A stretch of 64,000 nucleotides of DNA, from positions 62,001 to 126,000 of the forward strand of contig NZ_RQYW01000005.1 in the NCBI RefSeq assembly GCF_003932895.1, read 5' to 3'. The notes below the pieces were generated by a model that did no database searches, was not told the DNA's origin, and saw only the letters and a program-made list of their open reading frames with translations. How positions within the stretch are numbered: position 1 is the first letter of the stretch; each line of letters starts with the position of its first letter. The position numbers and the translations under genes were made by a program. Source of the stretch: Leptotrichia sp. OH3620_COT-345 (lineage in GTDB: Bacteria > Fusobacteriota > Fusobacteriia > Fusobacteriales > Leptotrichiaceae). This document shows, piece after piece, positions 39,281-49,741 of this stretch.

Positions 39281-39517
39281 ATGGAAGGATTAGTACAGGC
39301 GGCAGCATTATTAGGTGCCGGAATAGCAGCAATAGGGGGTATAGGTGCAGGACTTGGACAGGGTATGGCGACAGCATATGCAGTAGAAGCGGTATCAAGA
39401 CAGCCCGAAGCGAAACAGGATATTATGCAGACACTTATTATAGGGTTGGCAATTACTGAATCAACCGGAATTTATGCTTTAGTAATATCTTTTCTGCTAA
39501 TATTCTTAAAAGGTTAA
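39281..39517 (+). CDS. atpE: ATP synthase F0 subunit c, Na+-type residues
   Basis: The rotor-ring subunit, 78 residues, a two-helix hairpin. The ion-binding carboxylate is Glu60. Gln27 in GLGQG, Ser61, Thr62 and Tyr65 in the TESTGIY motif match the Na+-binding set worked out in Ilyobacter tartaricus and Propionigenium modestum, both fusobacteria. The polar loop reads [14 protein letters not shown] lies before ATG 39281. A Na+-driven enzyme is predicted from these residues. Confidence 0.95.
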   Translation: MEGLVQAAALLGAGIAAIGGIGAGLGQGMATAYAVEAVSRQPEAKQDIMQTLIIGLAITESTGIYALVISFLLIFLKG

Positions 39518-39560
39518 ATTTATAAGTTTTTAAAATCATCTGAAGGAGCGGAAATAGAAT

Positions 39561-40055
39561 ATGTCGGAAGGATCAAATTTAATTAATATAGATTTTACAA
39601 TGGCAATCCAAATAGTAAATTTTTTAATACTTATATATATTTTTTGGAAAGGATTTGCCAAAAAAATCGGAAAAGTAATAGAAGAAAGAAAAGCGTTGGC
39701 TTTATCAGAAATGGAAATAGTAGATCAGGAGAGAGAAAAATTGGAAGAACAGAAAAAAATTTCTGAAAAACTGAAGAAAGAATCCAAAAGAAGAGCCAAT
39801 GAGATTTTAATCAAGGCTGAAAGACAGGCTGATGAAAGAAAAGATCAGATTATATCAGCTGCTATGATGAACAGAGAAAGAATGATGATGAAAGCTGAAG
39901 CCGATATTGAAAAAATGAGACAAAATGCAAAGTTTGAACTTCAAAAAGAAGTAGGAGAAATAGCTGTAGAGCTTGCAGAAAAGATTATAAAAGAAAATAT
40001 AAAAGATAAAGAAGATCGGATAATTGACAATTTCATTGATAAAATAGGAGATTAA
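39561..40055 (+). CDS. atpF: ATP synthase F0 subunit b
   Basis: The peripheral-stalk subunit, 164 residues. One N-terminal hydrophobic helix (about 12-30, AIQIVNFLILIYIFWKGF) is followed by a long charged coiled coil to the end. A single b gene indicates a homodimeric stalk. GGAGCGG precedes ATG 39561. It is 5 bases from atpH. Confidence 0.94.
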   Translation: MSEGSNLINIDFTMAIQIVNFLILIYIFWKGFAKKIGKVIEERKALALSEMEIVDQEREKLEEQKKISEKLKKESKRRANEILIKAERQADERKDQIISAAMMNRERMMMKAEADIEKMRQNAKFELQKEVGEIAVELAEKIIKENIKDKEDRIIDNFIDKIGD

Positions 40056-40060
40056 TATTT

Positions 40061-40588
40061 ATGGACAAAAAGGGAATTGCTAAAAGATATGCTTCAGCTA
40101 TTTATGATGTAGGAAAGGCTTCGGATAACATAGGAGAAATCCGTGAAGTTCTGAATCTTCTGATGGAAAAGTATGAAGAAGAGGAAGAATTTAGAAAATT
40201 TTTATCTGATCCTGTTGTTAAAATAGAGGAAAAAGAAGATTTTTTGAAAAAGTCCTTTGATTTTGTAAGTAAAAAAGCATTAAGAATAGTCAACTATATT
40301 GTGAGAAAAGGAAGGTTGCCTTTAATTTCTCATATAAAAGAAGAATTTTTAAAAATTTATTATGCTGAAAATGACAAACTACCTGTAACTGCAACGTTTA
40401 CAAAAGAACTTTCGGAAAATCAGAAAGAGAAGTTAATAAAAAAACTGGAAAGCAAATACGGGAAAAAAGTGGTTTTAAATCTCAAAGTTGATAAAAGCCT
40501 CATTGGAGGAGGAATTGTCAAAATACGGAATGAAGTAATAAACGGTTCTATAAAATATCAGATTGAAGATTTGAAAAAAATGTTCTAA
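40061..40588 (+). CDS. atpH: ATP synthase F1 subunit delta
   Basis: Connects the peripheral stalk to the F1 head, 175 residues. It starts with [16 protein letters not shown], the family opening, and the C-terminal block [25 protein letters not shown] is the delta signature. No strong ribosome site is close to ATG 40061, so translation is probably coupled to atpF. Confidence 0.93.
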   Translation: MDKKGIAKRYASAIYDVGKASDNIGEIREVLNLLMEKYEEEEEFRKFLSDPVVKIEEKEDFLKKSFDFVSKKALRIVNYIVRKGRLPLISHIKEEFLKIYYAENDKLPVTATFTKELSENQKEKLIKKLESKYGKKVVLNLKVDKSLIGGGIVKIRNEVINGSIKYQIEDLKKMF

Positions 40589-40607
40589 AAATTGGAGGTG
40601 CTTTTTC

Positions 40608-42113
40608 TTGAGAATTAAACCGGAAGAAGTAAGTAAAATAATTCGTAAAGAAATTGAAAATTATAATACGGTTCTCGATATTTCCAATATAGGAACTGTA
40701 CTGGAAGTAGGAGACGGAATAGCGAGAATATACGGACTGGGCAATGTAATGTCAGGAGAATTGCTTGAGTTTGAAAACGGGGCAACTGGAATGGCACTGA
40801 ATCTTGAAGAAAATAATGTAGGTGCCGTAATTTTCGGAGAAACAAGGGGGATAAAAGAAGGAAGTGCAGTAAAAGGAACTGGGACAATAGCCGGTGTTCC
40901 TGTAGGAAAGGAAATTCTCGGAAGAGTAGTGAATGCACTTGGAGAGCCTGTAGACGGAAAAGGGTCTATTGATGCTGAAAAACATATGAATGTTGAAAGA
41001 AAGGCTTATGGAATTATTGACAGGAAACCTGTAAACGAGCCTCTTCAGACAGGAATAAAAGCCATAGACGGAATGGTGCCTATCGGAAAAGGTCAGCGTG
41101 AACTTATAATAGGGGATAGACAGACAGGGAAAACGGCAATCGCCATAGACTCGATAATTAATCAGAAAACGACGGGAGTTTATTGTATATACGTAGCAAT
41201 CGGGCAGAAAAGATCTACAGTAGCTCAGATATATAAAAAGCTTGAAGAGGAAGGGGCAATGGAATATACGGCAATAGTTGCAGCAACAGCTTCTGAAGCG
41301 GCACCTCTCCAGTATCTGGCACCTTATGCCGGAGTAGCAATGGCGGAGTATTTTATGGAGCAGGGAAAACATGTGCTTATTGTATATGATGACTTGTCGA
41401 AGCATGCAGTAGCCTATAGGGAAATGTCTTTGTTACTTAGAAGACCTCCGGGAAGAGAAGCATATCCGGGAGATGTATTTTATCTTCATTCAAGACTTCT
41501 TGAAAGAGCTGCAAAATTAAGTGATGAACTGGGGGGAGGCTCGATAACGGCTCTTCCTATTGTAGAAACCAAAGGGGGGGATATATCGGCATACATTCCT
41601 ACAAATGTTATTTCCATAACTGACGGACAGATATTTCTCGAAACGGATTTATTTAATTCAGGTTTCAGACCGGCTATAAACCCCGGAGTATCAGTTTCAA
41701 GGGTAGGGGGAAGTGCTCAGATAAAGGCGATGAAGCAGGTTTCTTCAAAAGTAAAAATAGAGCTTGCACAATATAATGAACTTCTTGCTTTTGCACAATT
41801 CGGTTCGGACCTTGATAAAGCTACGAGAGATCAGCTGAATAGAGGAGCGAAAATAATGGAAGTGCTGAAACAGAAACAGTACAACCCTTATAAAGTTGAA
41901 GAAGAAGTAGTGTCTTTCTACTGTGTTACAAATGGATATTTTGATGATATTTCTACTGAAAAAGTATCTGTTTTTGAACATGATCTTATTGAAAGTTTGA
42001 GGACTAATAGCGAAATTTTAAATATAATAAGGGATGAAGAAAAATTAACCGATGAAGTAAAAAATAAACTTGATGAATATATAGTAAATTACAAACAGGA
42101 CTATGTATGGTAA
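40608..42113 (+). CDS. atpA: ATP synthase F1 subunit alpha
   Basis: A non-catalytic nucleotide-binding subunit, 501 residues. TTG 40608 is the start, with GGAGGTG 7 bases upstream and no ATG nearby. Walker A is GDRQTGKTA, and the family motif [17 protein letters not shown] is intact, including the arginine-finger region. Three alpha subunits alternate with three beta in the F1 head. Confidence 0.97.
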   Translation: MRIKPEEVSKIIRKEIENYNTVLDISNIGTVLEVGDGIARIYGLGNVMSGELLEFENGATGMALNLEENNVGAVIFGETRGIKEGSAVKGTGTIAGVPVGKEILGRVVNALGEPVDGKGSIDAEKHMNVERKAYGIIDRKPVNEPLQTGIKAIDGMVPIGKGQRELIIGDRQTGKTAIAIDSIINQKTTGVYCIYVAIGQKRSTVAQIYKKLEEEGAMEYTAIVAATASEAAPLQYLAPYAGVAMAEYFMEQGKHVLIVYDDLSKHAVAYREMSLLLRRPPGREAYPGDVFYLHSRLLERAAKLSDELGGGSITALPIVETKGGDISAYIPTNVISITDGQIFLETDLFNSGFRPAINPGVSVSRVGGSAQIKAMKQVSSKVKIELAQYNELLAFAQFGSDLDKATRDQLNRGAKIMEVLKQKQYNPYKVEEEVVSFYCVTNGYFDDISTEKVSVFEHDLIESLRTNSEILNIIRDEEKLTDEVKNKLDEYIVNYKQDYVW

Positions 42114-42126
42114 GTAGGTGTATTAT

Positions 42127-42987
42127 ATGGCTGCGAATATGAAAGAAATAAAAGAAAGAATTGACAGTGTTAAAAATACGGGTCAGATTACAAATGCAAT
42201 GAATATAGTTTCATCTACAAAATTTAAGAAATTTCAGGAACTCACTTTAAGATCCAGAAGTTACTCAGATACTCTTGATATAGCTTTTGACAATCTTGTT
42301 GCAAGTTTAAAAGGAAAAAAACATATTATATTTGATGGAAAATTTGAAGTGAGAAGAATAGGTATTGTAATAATGACATCAGACAGGGGACTTTGCGGAA
42401 GCTTTAATTCAAATATGCTGAGAAGAATGGAAGAAATGATAAAAAGTTTTCAGAAAGATGGAAAAGAAGTCAGTATAGTGTCTATCGGGAAAAAAGCAAG
42501 AGACTACTGTAAAATCAGGAATATATCAGTAGATAGTGAATATATTCAGTTGATTCCTGAAACTATGTTTGAAAAAGCAAAGAAAATAAGTGAAGATATT
42601 GTACAGTTTTATCTGAATGACTTTTATGATGAAGTATATCTGTTGTATTCAAAATTTATTTCGGCAATTGAATATAATATTCAAGTAAAAAAAATACTTC
42701 CAATAGAAAAAAAGGAAGGACTTCCTACAAAGGAATATATATTTGAACCGTCTGAGGACGAAGTATTAAGGGCATTTATTCCTAAAGTATTAAATATAGA
42801 GCTATATCAGGCTTTGCTTGAAAGTGCGGCAAGTGAGCACTCAGCAAGAATGTCCGCAATGAAAAAAGCAAATGACAATGCAGATGATATGATAAAGAAA
42901 CTGACAGTTCAGTATAATAGGGAAAGACAAGGTCAAATTACTCAGGAATTGTCGGAAATTGTCGGAGGATCGGAAGCTCTGAAGTAA
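42127..42987 (+). CDS. atpG: ATP synthase F1 subunit gamma
   Basis: The central rotor shaft, 286 residues. ATG 42127 follows TAGGTG; a GTG at 42118 would add three residues. N-terminal [23 protein letters not shown] and C-terminal [25 protein letters not shown] helices form the coiled shaft; [12 protein letters not shown] is the family motif. Confidence 0.96.
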   Translation: MAANMKEIKERIDSVKNTGQITNAMNIVSSTKFKKFQELTLRSRSYSDTLDIAFDNLVASLKGKKHIIFDGKFEVRRIGIVIMTSDRGLCGSFNSNMLRRMEEMIKSFQKDGKEVSIVSIGKKARDYCKIRNISVDSEYIQLIPETMFEKAKKISEDIVQFYLNDFYDEVYLLYSKFISAIEYNIQVKKILPIEKKEGLPTKEYIFEPSEDEVLRAFIPKVLNIELYQALLESAASEHSARMSAMKKANDNADDMIKKLTVQYNRERQGQITQELSEIVGGSEALK

Positions 42988-43001
42988 ACAAAGGAGGCTA
43001 A

Positions 43002-44402
<1,401 letters not shown>

Positions 44403-44420
44403 TTTATTAGGAGATGGGAA

Positions 44421-44810
44421 ATGGCTACAGAATTTATTTTAAAAGCAGTTACACCTGAAGGTCTTGTATTTGAAAAGCCTGTAACATTTGTAAAAGTGAA
44501 AACTGAAAATGGAGATGTGGGAATTCTTGCTAAACATGCTAATTTTGTTTCTTCACTGGGAGCAGGAGAAATGATAGTCAGGGAAAAAGAAAATATTGAA
44601 ACCACGTATTATCTTGAAGGAGGATTTCTCGAGGTAAGGCAAGATAAAGTAGTAATTTTAGGAGAAGATATGATGGAAGCTACAACAGCCGAAGCGGTAA
44701 AACTCGCAAAAAAAACTGCAATTGAACTTGCAAAACAGCATAAATTAAGAGAAGATCAAGATATTCTCGGGACAAAGAAACGTATACAGGAAAATTTAAC
44801 TAGGAAATAA
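44421..44810 (+). CDS. atpC: ATP synthase F1 subunit epsilon
   Basis: A 129-residue rotor subunit with the N-terminal beta barrel (TPEGLVFEKPVTFVKVKTENGDVGILAKHANFVSSL) and a C-terminal helical hairpin ending in KRIQENLTRK. Epsilon inhibits ATP hydrolysis and couples the shaft to the c ring. Last gene of the operon. GGAGA precedes ATG 44421. Confidence 0.95.
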   Translation: MATEFILKAVTPEGLVFEKPVTFVKVKTENGDVGILAKHANFVSSLGAGEMIVREKENIETTYYLEGGFLEVRQDKVVILGEDMMEATTAEAVKLAKKTAIELAKQHKLREDQDILGTKKRIQENLTRK

Positions 44811-44895
44811 TTGTAATTCATCAGTATTTAAAATATACATAAATTTTAAGCAGTTGAAAAATGTATAAAAATATAATAAAAAACGGAGGCCGTGT

Positions 44896-46107
44896 ATGAA
44901 GTATTTGGATGAAATGACAAAAGAGGAACTTATTGATTGTGCTAAGAAAGAAAAAATTTTTTTGGGGCTGACATTTAATAGAGAAAAAATTATGACAAAA
45001 CTTGAAAAAAAAGGATATAAGCGTAATTATTTCCTAAATGAAAATGCAAAAAAATCTGATAATTCTGACAATAAGGAAAAAGAAATTATTACAGGAGAAA
45101 AAAAATCTGTAGTTAATAACGATATGTCAGTGATATCGAATAAAAAGGAAAATATAGCTGAAAATACGAAAAATTCCCCTAATGTTGAAAATTCCTATAA
45201 TCAAGGCAAGGAACAGGAAGAAAAAAACATAATTCAAATAATGGAAGAAGCGGAAATTTTTTCAGAAGCCTCTTTTATTTACAGAAGCAGAAGTTATTAC
45301 AGAAATTATCCTAATAAAAAATTAATGAAAAGCTTGAGAAAAAAATATAGAAAATATAGAAATGATCTTCAAAAAGAAATAGACTTTATATATAAAGGGA
45401 TAAATGAAGAAGAAATTAAGAAAAGAGAAAAAGAAACTGAAATTAACAGATCCAAATTTGCTAAAGGTGCTGAATATGAAGGACAATCAAGCCCCGAGGA
45501 TATTTATTTTGATAAAGCTCCTTTACCTGCTGCATATTTTGTAGATGAAGTAGTTTTAATGCCCAAAAATCCCACTACACTTTATATTTATTGGGAAATA
45601 AGAGACGATACTTTTGAAAAGCTGGCTGAAAATCCTGATATAGTAGATAATATAGTAATAAAACTTTTCAAAGACGGTAGTGAATATAGAAAAATAATAA
45701 GACATGAAAGAATAGGCTCCCATTATATAGGAGAAGTCGATACTGATCAGAATTATGAAGTATTTATCGGATATGAAGATAGATACGGAAATTTTTCAGA
45801 AGTTGCTCATTCTACTCGGGCAATATCCCCATCTGATAAACTGTCCGACAATATGGAACTGGTTTGGGGAACTGTCAGAGAAGATAAAAATACAAATCAA
45901 ATAATAAAATATGTAAACAGTCCGATTCCTACTGAAGAAAACAGAGAATTTATAGAACTTATAAAAAATCCTGAAAATGACGAGGAATTTACGGTAGAAA
46001 TACTCGAAAGACTCTTAAAAATAGGTTCTTCAGAAAATGTAACAGAAAAAGGGGCCAAAAGGACTTCTCCTGACAAACTTATAATGACAGGTGTCGGAAG
46101 TTCATAA
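44896..46107 (+). CDS. DUF4912 domain protein
   Basis: A 403-residue protein. The N-terminus (1-60) is Rho-N-like (MTKEELIDCAKKEKI), the middle is a low-complexity Asn/Lys/Glu stretch and a basic RSRSYYRNYPNKKLMKSLRKKYRKYR patch, and the C-terminal half (about 200-320) is the DUF4912 domain with LPAAYFVDEVVLMPKNPTTLYIYWEI. A tail of about 80 residues follows. CGGAGG precedes ATG 44896. DUF4912 proteins often pair a Rho-N or SAP-like helix with this beta domain, suggesting nucleic-acid or glycan binding, but none is characterised to my knowledge. Confidence 0.8.
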   Translation: MKYLDEMTKEELIDCAKKEKIFLGLTFNREKIMTKLEKKGYKRNYFLNENAKKSDNSDNKEKEIITGEKKSVVNNDMSVISNKKENIAENTKNSPNVENSYNQGKEQEEKNIIQIMEEAEIFSEASFIYRSRSYYRNYPNKKLMKSLRKKYRKYRNDLQKEIDFIYKGINEEEIKKREKETEINRSKFAKGAEYEGQSSPEDIYFDKAPLPAAYFVDEVVLMPKNPTTLYIYWEIRDDTFEKLAENPDIVDNIVIKLFKDGSEYRKIIRHERIGSHYIGEVDTDQNYEVFIGYEDRYGNFSEVAHSTRAISPSDKLSDNMELVWGTVREDKNTNQIIKYVNSPIPTEENREFIELIKNPENDEEFTVEILERLLKIGSSENVTEKGAKRTSPDKLIMTGVGSS

Positions 46108-46254
46108 AATATTTTATTCCGATTTGTAATTAAAAATATTTGAATAAAAGTTTTTTAACGGAAAAATTATTAATTCAAGTATTAAGAAAGTTTGTTGTAA
46201 GACACGATGTTTAGATAATAAAATGATTTTGTAAATAAAAGAAATTAAAAATAA

Positions 46255-46292
46255 AAAGGAGCTGTTAAATTTTTATGATAACAGCTTCTTTT
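46255..46292 (+). terminator. Terminator after the DUF4912 gene
   Basis: AGCTGTTA (46260-46267) and TAACAGCT (46279-46286) with flanking AAAGG/CTTTT pairing and trailing T. Confidence 0.75.
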
Positions 46293-46398
46293 ACTATTTA
46301 TGTAAAATGTATGTACAATAATTTTGAAAAATAATTTAACACTGAAAATGAGGTGAAAAAGTTGATAACCTTAAGAAATTCTAAGTTGCATTAACTTT

Positions 46399-47010
46399 TT
46401 ATTTTTTGAATTTTCTCTTTTTAATAATTGAAGTAATTAAGAAAAATATACTCATAGTTACAAATGAAGAAAATAGAACTAAAAGAATACTGCTAAGTAC
46501 AAGATTATCAAAGTCTATACTTTCATTTCCAAATTTTCCGTATTTATTTAAAAACTTTGACGGATTTGTATATTTTATATTTTTTCCGAATTTCTGTTCA
46601 ATTTCTTTTTCAGTAAGGTTTAAATGCTCATCAGCATAACTGTCTTTTTTTATGTAAAAGTACCCTTTACATTTTTTATTATTTTCTCCTATAATATATC
46701 CCACATAGTAATCATTAATTATTGTAATTTTAGAGATGGAATAACAGTTAATATCATTTTCTTTTAGGTGAGTAGACTTTTTATCTTCTTTCATTTTTTT
46801 TAATTTTACATTTTTTAAAATAATGTCGGAATCATCGGTTTTAAGAGGATCTTTTCTTTCAAAAGCGTATGTTTTATTTGCTCTCAGGTATTCATTTTTT
46901 CTGTAACTGTCTCCTATAAATCCGAATAAAAAATAAAAAACTCCAATGATAAAGCCTATTATGGAAGAAAGTAGAAAAATTAAAGTAAAGTTATCAATTT
47001 TCTTTTTCAT
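46399..47010 (-). CDS. Two-helix membrane protein of unknown function
   Basis: A 203-residue protein starting at 47010: GGAG lies 8 bases upstream. The frame is open further upstream, but that part belongs to another gene in a different frame. An N-terminal helix (about 8-30, TLIFLLSSIIGFIIGVFYFLFGF), a hydrophilic exposed domain of about 130 residues with a Cys pair region (NDINCYS, NKKCKGYFY), and a C-terminal helix (about 172-195), then KKRKFKK. The stop of the preceding broken gene sits inside its ribosome region, so the two were one operon. No family recognised; an immunity-protein role is only a guess. Confidence 0.6.
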   Translation of the reverse strand: MKKKIDNFTLIFLLSSIIGFIIGVFYFLFGFIGDSYRKNEYLRANKTYAFERKDPLKTDDSDIILKNVKLKKMKEDKKSTHLKENDINCYSISKITIINDYYVGYIIGENNKKCKGYFYIKKDSYADEHLNLTEKEIEQKFGKNIKYTNPSKFLNKYGKFGNESIDFDNLVLSSILLVLFSSFVTMSIFFLITSIIKKRKFKK

Positions 47011-47014
47011 CTTG

Positions 47015-47971
47015 TCATCTCCGATATTTTTTTGTAGCCATGTTTTGTAGAAAATTTGATGCTTCTTTTTCATTTTTAAATACTCTATCAACAATAATTT
47101 TTTGTTTATATCCGTCAGACATACTATAAGGTATTCCTGTTTCTTTTGAAGTTGGAAATCTATTTTTAATATTATAAGGTTCTTTAAATTCATCATATAA
47201 TTTATATTTTTTTATAATCTTTAAATGTACACCATCTTTTTTTATCTGTTTTTATTAATGTCCGACTACGTAAAGTTGATGTTCTTAATGTTATAGGAAG
47301 TCCTCCGGAATCAGCCATATTTCTAATTCCCCCATCAGAAAAATTTGGATGAAAACTTTCATTGTTTATTTTTATATTTTCAGAATTTTTAAAACCATTT
47401 TTTTTAAAATATTTAGCTGCCGTAAAATAAATTAAAGTATCTAAATCTTTCATTGCTTTTTTATATTCTTTTGAATTTATAAGATTTATCCTTCAGGATC
47501 TATTTTATCAATTCTTAATTCTCCTCTTTTTTGTAATTTGTTTTCAATTCTTGAAGTATCTTCCTCTTTTTTTAAATATTTATTTTGAATTTCTAAAGGT
47601 AAAAAATAAAATCCGAAGTATATTGATTTAATTCCGATATCTTTTATTTGGGATAAGAATTTCAATTGGTTTCTTAGCTTTTCACTATTAATTGGATAAT
47701 TTTTATTTTCTATATCTTTTATAATTCGATTTCTTGAACTATTGATATTATTATGTATTCTTTCTTTTGGATATGAGGTAGAGTTATTTGATCTTATTAT
47801 TTTGGGATTTATTGTTATAAGTTTATTATTTAAAAGACTATTTCCTTCATAGTCAGGAGTTTTTTAAATAGATATTTTTCTACTTTTATTAATAATATTT
47901 TCAGATTTTTTCATTTTATCAAGTGTTTCAAGTAAATCATTAAAAGCTTTACTTTTTATATCATTAGGCAT
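47015..47971 (-). pseudogene. Broken gene: one stop and two frameshifts
   Basis: Reading the minus strand from ATG 47971 gives MPNDIKSKAFNDLLETLDKM and on, meets TAA at 47866-47864, continues in the same frame (KTPDYEGNSLLNNKL...) to about 47490, and then needs a frameshift to reach SKEYKKAMKDLDTLIYFTAA. A second frameshift at a run of seven T on the plus strand (47207-47213) leads to YKLYDEFKEPYNIKNRF and a TGA at 47015-47017. Restored, the protein would be about 315 residues, soluble, Lys/Asn-rich. I do not recognise it. Codon character is protein-like throughout, so decay is recent, or some indels are sequencing errors. Confidence 0.7.
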
Positions 47972-48160
47972 ATAGTTTCTCTTTTTTTATTTAAAACATT
48001 ATTTTTATTATACATTAAATTTTGAAAATTTTCAACATATTCGGAAATAAGACTGATAAAAATATTTGAAGTATTGGAAAAGTTGATATAATAAAAAATA
48101 TATTATATATTAAAGTAGCATCATTTTATTATAAATCATTTTTCTAAGCATTTTATAAGA

Positions 48161-48176
48161 TTTACAAAAGTGTAAA
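48161..48176. promoter_or_regulatory. Palindrome at the dapB promoter
   Basis: TTTACA-AAAG-TGTAAA, perfect 6-base arms. The right arm doubles as a possible -35, so a bound protein would block transcription. Confidence 0.4.
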
Positions 48177-48197
48177 CAAAGTGGCTAATTCTATAAT
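48171..48197 (+). promoter_or_regulatory. Promoter candidate of dapB
   Basis: TGTAAA (48171-48176) and a perfect TATAAT (48192-48197) with a short 15-base spacer, 30 bases before the ATG. Confidence 0.45.
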
Positions 48198-48227
48198 AAA
48201 TAGAATGTAAAAAGAATAGGAGTAATT

Positions 48228-48956
48228 ATGAAAATAATTATTTACGGTGCCGGAGTAATGGCAACTTACGTAAAAGAAGCGATTATAAATTCAGGGAATG
48301 AATTTACAGGCTTTGTAGATCCTTTAGGAAATGGAGATTTTGAAACTTTAAAAAATATAAATGAAGATTATGATGGAATTATAGACTTTTCACATTTCAG
48401 TTTACTTGACGAGATATTGGAGACAGCTATCGAAAAGAAAGTTCCTGTTATTATTGCGACAACGGGGCATACAAAGGAACAGACGAAAAAAATTGCAGAG
48501 GCGGCGGAAAAAATACCGATAATAAAAGCTACAAACACGTCAGTAGGAGTAGCAGTGCTGAATGAAATTACAGCTTATGCGACAAGACTGTTAAAAGGAT
48601 TTGATATAGAAATTATTGAAAAACATCATAACAGAAAACTGGATGCACCAAGCGGAACTGCAAATACACTTCTTGAAATTATAAATCAAAATACAAATGA
48701 TGAATACGAAATTGTTTATGGAAGAGAAGGTCAGAAAAAAAGAACTGGAGAAGAAATAGGTGTTCATTCAATAAGAGCAGGTAATATTGTCGGAGAACAT
48801 ACGGTAATTTATTCAAAAAATGATGAAATAATAGAAATAAAACATGAAGCATTGTCCAGAAAAATATTTGCTGACGGTGCTGTGAAAGCAATATTATATT
48901 TAAAGAAAAAAAAGTCGGGAATGTATAATATGAAAGACGTACTTAGTATAAAATAA
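48228..48956 (+). CDS. dapB: 4-hydroxy-tetrahydrodipicolinate reductase
   Basis: Reduces hydroxy-tetrahydrodipicolinate in lysine/diaminopimelate synthesis, 242 residues. Cofactor motif GAGVMA at 7-12; the substrate signature EKHHNRKLDAPSGTA spans 131-145 with His133/His134, Lys137 and the SGT loop. TATTGHT (77-81 region, ATTGH) is also conserved. It pairs with dapH downstream, giving two steps toward meso-diaminopimelate for cell wall or lysine. ATAGGAG precedes ATG 48228. Confidence 0.95.
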   Translation: MKIIIYGAGVMATYVKEAIINSGNEFTGFVDPLGNGDFETLKNINEDYDGIIDFSHFSLLDEILETAIEKKVPVIIATTGHTKEQTKKIAEAAEKIPIIKATNTSVGVAVLNEITAYATRLLKGFDIEIIEKHHNRKLDAPSGTANTLLEIINQNTNDEYEIVYGREGQKKRTGEEIGVHSIRAGNIVGEHTVIYSKNDEIIEIKHEALSRKIFADGAVKAILYLKKKKSGMYNMKDVLSIK

Positions 48957-49008
48957 AGGAAAATATAATAAAAAATATATGAAAGAATAAATAATGGAGG
49001 ATAAAATA

Positions 49009-49704
49009 ATGACAGAACTTGAAAAATCAAAAGCAATAATACAATTTATATCTGAATCTGAAAAAACAACTCCTGTGGAACTTTATACTGATGATGAAAT
49101 AAAAGATGCAGGTTCTTGTAGAGTAATAGGGAAAGATCATCTGAAGCTGGTTGTAGGAGATTGGAAAGATGTGGAAAAAGTCATTGAAAACAATAATCTG
49201 AAAAATTATTACTTGAAAAATGACAGAAGAAATTCCGGAGTACCTATGCTTGATATAAAAAATATAAATGCAAGAATAGAGCCGGGAGCAATAATAAGAG
49301 ACAAAGTTTCAATTGGAGATAGAGCGGTCATTATGATGGGGGCAGTTATAAATATTGGAGCTGAAATAGGTGAAGGTACAATGATAGATATGAATGCAGT
49401 ACTTGGAGGAAGAGCAAAAGTAGGGAAGAATTGTCATATCGGAGCGGGAACTGTACTTGCAGGAGTTATTGAACCGCCTTCGGCAGATCCTGTAATCATC
49501 GAAGATAATGTGGTAATAGGAGCTAATGTTGTTGTCTTGGAAGGGGTGAAAATAGGTAAAGGTGCTGTAGTAGCAGCAGGGGCTGTAGTAACAGAAAATG
49601 TTCCTGAAAAAGTGGTAGTAGCGGGAATGCCTGCTAAAATTATAAAAAATGTTGATGATAAAACAGCTTCAAAAACTGAAATTGTTGAAGATTTGAGAAA
49701 GTGA
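49009..49704 (+). CDS. dapH: Tetrahydrodipicolinate N-acetyltransferase
   Basis: Acetylates tetrahydrodipicolinate, so lysine synthesis uses the acetyl branch as in Bacillus, not the succinyl branch of E. coli. 231 residues. ATG 49009 follows GGAGG by 8 bases; an earlier ATG at 48994 overlaps that site. The N-terminal domain has [28 protein letters not shown], followed by left-handed beta-helix hexapeptide repeats ([40 protein letters not shown] in pieces). The end [10 protein letters not shown] is typical of DapH. Confidence 0.94.
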   Translation: MTELEKSKAIIQFISESEKTTPVELYTDDEIKDAGSCRVIGKDHLKLVVGDWKDVEKVIENNNLKNYYLKNDRRNSGVPMLDIKNINARIEPGAIIRDKVSIGDRAVIMMGAVINIGAEIGEGTMIDMNAVLGGRAKVGKNCHIGAGTVLAGVIEPPSADPVIIEDNVVIGANVVVLEGVKIGKGAVVAAGAVVTENVPEKVVVAGMPAKIIKNVDDKTASKTEIVEDLRK

Positions 49705-49741
49705 TCAAAAATTTAGAAAGCAAAAAAATTAGGAGGATAAA

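Noticed and set aside
40752-41405. 217-codon minus-strand open frame
   Set aside because: Lies wholly inside atpA, has no ribosome site and a biased Cys/Phe/Tyr-rich composition typical of antisense shadows in AT-rich DNA.
47011-47196. N-terminal extension of the 203-residue membrane protein
   Set aside because: The same bases encode the end of the broken upstream gene in another frame with clearly better protein character, and GGAG supports the start at 47010.
47972-48227. Lysine riboswitch before dapB
   Set aside because: The leader after the predicted promoter is too short, and no conserved riboswitch core is visible.
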